A stretch of DNA of 64,000 bases, taken from the NCBI RefSeq assembly GCF_030812995.1, contig NZ_JAUSTT010000002.1:186001-250000 (forward strand). Direction: 5' to 3'. Below, piece after piece: positions 62,473-64,000 of the stretch. Position 1 is the first letter of the stretch. Every line of letters begins with the position of its first letter. The position numbers were made by a program, and so were the translations under genes. This DNA is from Bacillus chungangensis (GTDB taxonomy: Bacteria; Bacillota; Bacilli; Bacillales; Bacillaceae_C). The notes beneath the pieces are model-generated. The model did no database searches. It had not been told where the DNA came from and saw only the letters and a program-made list of their open reading frames with translations.

Positions 62473-63726
62473 TTATTCATTTTTCGTCAATTGAAGTGCT
62501 TTTTTAATATCTTTAAAAGAACGAGAATGCCCGTACATGAGAACGCCGCCGCGATAGACTCTGGCACCAATTGTTGCTAAAATGCCAATAGTTAATACCA
62601 TCAAGCTGATGGAAAGCATTGTTTCCCATAACGGTATATTCAGCATTCCCACCCTTAAAAACATGAGCATCGGTGTAAAAAATGGAATGAATGATGTTAC
62701 CGTTACTACCGTTGATTCGGGATTGCTTAAACCATACATAGCAATGAAAAAGCCGATCATAAGGATAAAGGAAATCGGCATAAGCATTTGTTGTGCATCT
62801 TCCGTTCTACTGACAAGTGATCCAAGAAATGCTGCTAATGTCGCAAACAATAAATATCCTAATAAGAAAAAGACGATAGCGTACAAAATCGACGAAATAG
62901 ATGTTTCTCCAAACCCGAAGAAATCAAAAAAACCGCCCTGTAGTGTATCAAAGTTTTTGCTAATCGCTACATATCCTATTCCAAGAAAAAGTGCCATTTG
63001 TGTTAAACTCACAAGAGCCAAACCAATAATCTTGGCAAACATTTGTTTTGTCGGTGAAACACTGGAAATAAGAATTTCCATCACTCGCGATGATTTCTCA
63101 TTCGCAATTTCAATTCCGACTGTATTAGCATAAAAAATAACAGCAAAATAAATAATGAACAACAGAATGTAGACAAGTCCTCTTGCTTGGTTTAATTCCT
63201 CTTCTGATTTTGCATGCTCCATTAAGCTGACCTTTTCTAATAATACTGGACTATTTAATGATTCCAACTGTTCAGGTGATAGCTGAAGCTGTTCCGCAGC
63301 AAGAGTAGACTTTGTTGCCTGCAAAGCACTCTGCAACTCCATCGTTCTGCCTGATTGTGCAAGCGATGGGGCTTTATAAATGCCTTTCAGCACATTTGTT
63401 TTATCTGTTTCTAAAATAAGATAGCCATCATAAGTGCCTTTATTAACGGCCTTTTGCAGTGCTTCTTCTGTTTCTGCTACTTTCGTCAACATCATATCGT
63501 CCGTGACATCGCCAACATGTTGTTCAAACAATTCAAAAACACCAGTTGTCTGGTCGATAACTGCAAGATGATATTTTTCCGAATCGTTATCAAAAAAGGC
63601 AATAATCCTTCCAATGTTGGCAAAGAGGATTACAGCGATAAGCATAATCACTGTTGTCACAATAAAGGATTTTGACTTTAACTTTGTAAAATAAGTATGG
63701 CCGAGCATAATGCCAAATTTATTCAT
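62473..63726 (-). CDS. yhaP: YhaP, ABC-2 type exporter permease (NatB-like)
   Basis: The start is ATG 63726, six bases after AGGTG (417 residues). One helix at about 20-40 is followed by a large external domain (about 45-180) and five to six C-terminal helices with EIANEKSSRVMEILISSVSP, a NatB/YhaP signature. It overlaps yhaQ by ATGAATAA. The pair resembles the NatAB Na+ exporter; the cargo is unknown. Confidence 0.88.
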   Translation of the reverse strand: MNKFGIMLGHTYFTKLKSKSFIVTTVIMLIAVILFANIGRIIAFFDNDSEKYHLAVIDQTTGVFELFEQHVGDVTDDMMLTKVAETEEALQKAVNKGTYDGYLILETDKTNVLKGIYKAPSLAQSGRTMELQSALQATKSTLAAEQLQLSPEQLESLNSPVLLEKVSLMEHAKSEEELNQARGLVYILLFIIYFAVIFYANTVGIEIANEKSSRVMEILISSVSPTKQMFAKIIGLALVSLTQMALFLGIGYVAISKNFDTLQGGFFDFFGFGETSISSILYAIVFFLLGYLLFATLAAFLGSLVSRTEDAQQMLMPISFILMIGFFIAMYGLSNPESTVVTVTSFIPFFTPMLMFLRVGMLNIPLWETMLSISLMVLTIGILATIGARVYRGGVLMYGHSRSFKDIKKALQLTKNE

Positions 63727-64000
63727 ATGCTGCACCTACCTTCTCAATAAAGATATCATTTAACGATGGTTCTTCTAACTCAAACTTACGAATAAAGCCT
63801 TTGCCAGCGATCTGATTTAAAATAGCTTGGGCTGTTTCTTCATTCTCAATTTGCAGCTTCACACCTTCAGTGGTTTTCCTCCAGTTAAGTACCCCATGAA
63901 ATTGTTCCAAAAATTGCAAATCCATATCTGCATGAATGACGACATTCTTTTTGCCAAAAGCACTTTTGACTTCACGCAGACTACCGTGTACAACAGGTTG
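63719..64000 (-). CDS. yhaQ: YhaQ, ABC exporter ATP-binding protein, C-terminal part
   Basis: The frame is open to the window edge, so only the last 93 codons are present, without Walker motifs. The visible part (HGSLREVKSAFGKKNVVIHA and, near the end, FELEEPSLNDIFIEKVG) is the C-terminal regulatory domain of NatA/YhaQ-type ATPases. It overlaps yhaP by 8 bases. Confidence 0.82.
   Translation of the reverse strand, partial: QPVVHGSLREVKSAFGKKNVVIHADMDLQFLEQFHGVLNWRKTTEGVKLQIENEETAQAILNQIAGKGFIRKFELEEPSLNDIFIEKVGAAYE

Overview
The window is low-GC Gram-positive DNA from a Bacillaceae genome. Many genes carry strong purine-rich Shine-Dalgarno sites with ATG, GTG or TTG starts. The right half keeps a gene order I recognise from Bacillus subtilis: yhaQ-yhaP-yhaO-yhaN-yhaM-yhaL-prsA-scoC-yhaH-hit-ecsABC-yhaA-hmoB-hemEHY-yhgD-yhgE. 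At the left, lplJ and yhfH continue the same chromosomal neighbourhood. About 30 kb of accessory genes sits between yhgE and yhfH. I see no tRNA, rRNA, CRISPR array, integrase or complete insertion sequence. I could not compare with a database, so species and names rest on recognition of motifs and gene order.

Layout. Positions 1-60 hold the aptamer of a SAM (S-box) riboswitch on the minus strand; its gene lies outside the window. Next come lplJ, yhfH and a sensing block at 2.4-6.2 kb: a beta-propeller lipoprotein, a response regulator and a histidine kinase, divergent from a SCO-type copper chaperone. At 6.5-11.7 kb is a BceAB-BceRS-like peptide-antibiotic detoxification module. A perfect pentanucleotide tandem repeat (15 copies) lies just upstream of it. 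At 12.6-15.9 kb are an orphan Rap-type protein, two YesK-like membrane proteins (one frameshifted) and a secreted protein of unknown function.

From 32.1 down to 16.4 kb everything runs on the minus strand as one catabolic block. The order is paaABCD, an EthD-like gene, paaF, paaG, paaH, a nitronate-monooxygenase-like flavoprotein, a TrpXYZ-like ABC importer, an FlK/PaaI-type thioesterase, a phenylalanine-dehydrogenase-like enzyme, and a complete 2-oxoacid dehydrogenase complex (E1 alpha, E1 beta, E2, E3). Read as a pathway, phenylalanine is imported, deaminated to phenylpyruvate and oxidatively decarboxylated to phenylacetyl-CoA. The ring is then epoxidised and opened by the Paa route. This would not need the phenylacetate-CoA ligase PaaK, which is absent here along with PaaE, PaaZ and PaaJ. 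The assignment is an inference and the main finding.

From 32.7 kb to the end the genes are mostly housekeeping: yhgDE, haem synthesis (hemE, hemH, hemY), the haem monooxygenase hmoB, the ecs transporter, hit, scoC, prsA, yhaM, the SbcCD-like pair yhaN/yhaO, and the YhaPQ exporter. Small accessory items are inserted among them: a sodium-solute symporter divergent from an aminothiazoline-carboxylate-hydrolase-like gene, two tiny YjcZ-like peptides, an MFS remnant, and a 52-codon chimera that looks like the scar of a deleted operon.

Scattered through both halves is a family of structured intergenic repeats of about 235-340 bp. There are six full copies and several decayed ones. They have a left hairpin, a right hairpin, a fixed end sequence, and an internal module present once or twice.
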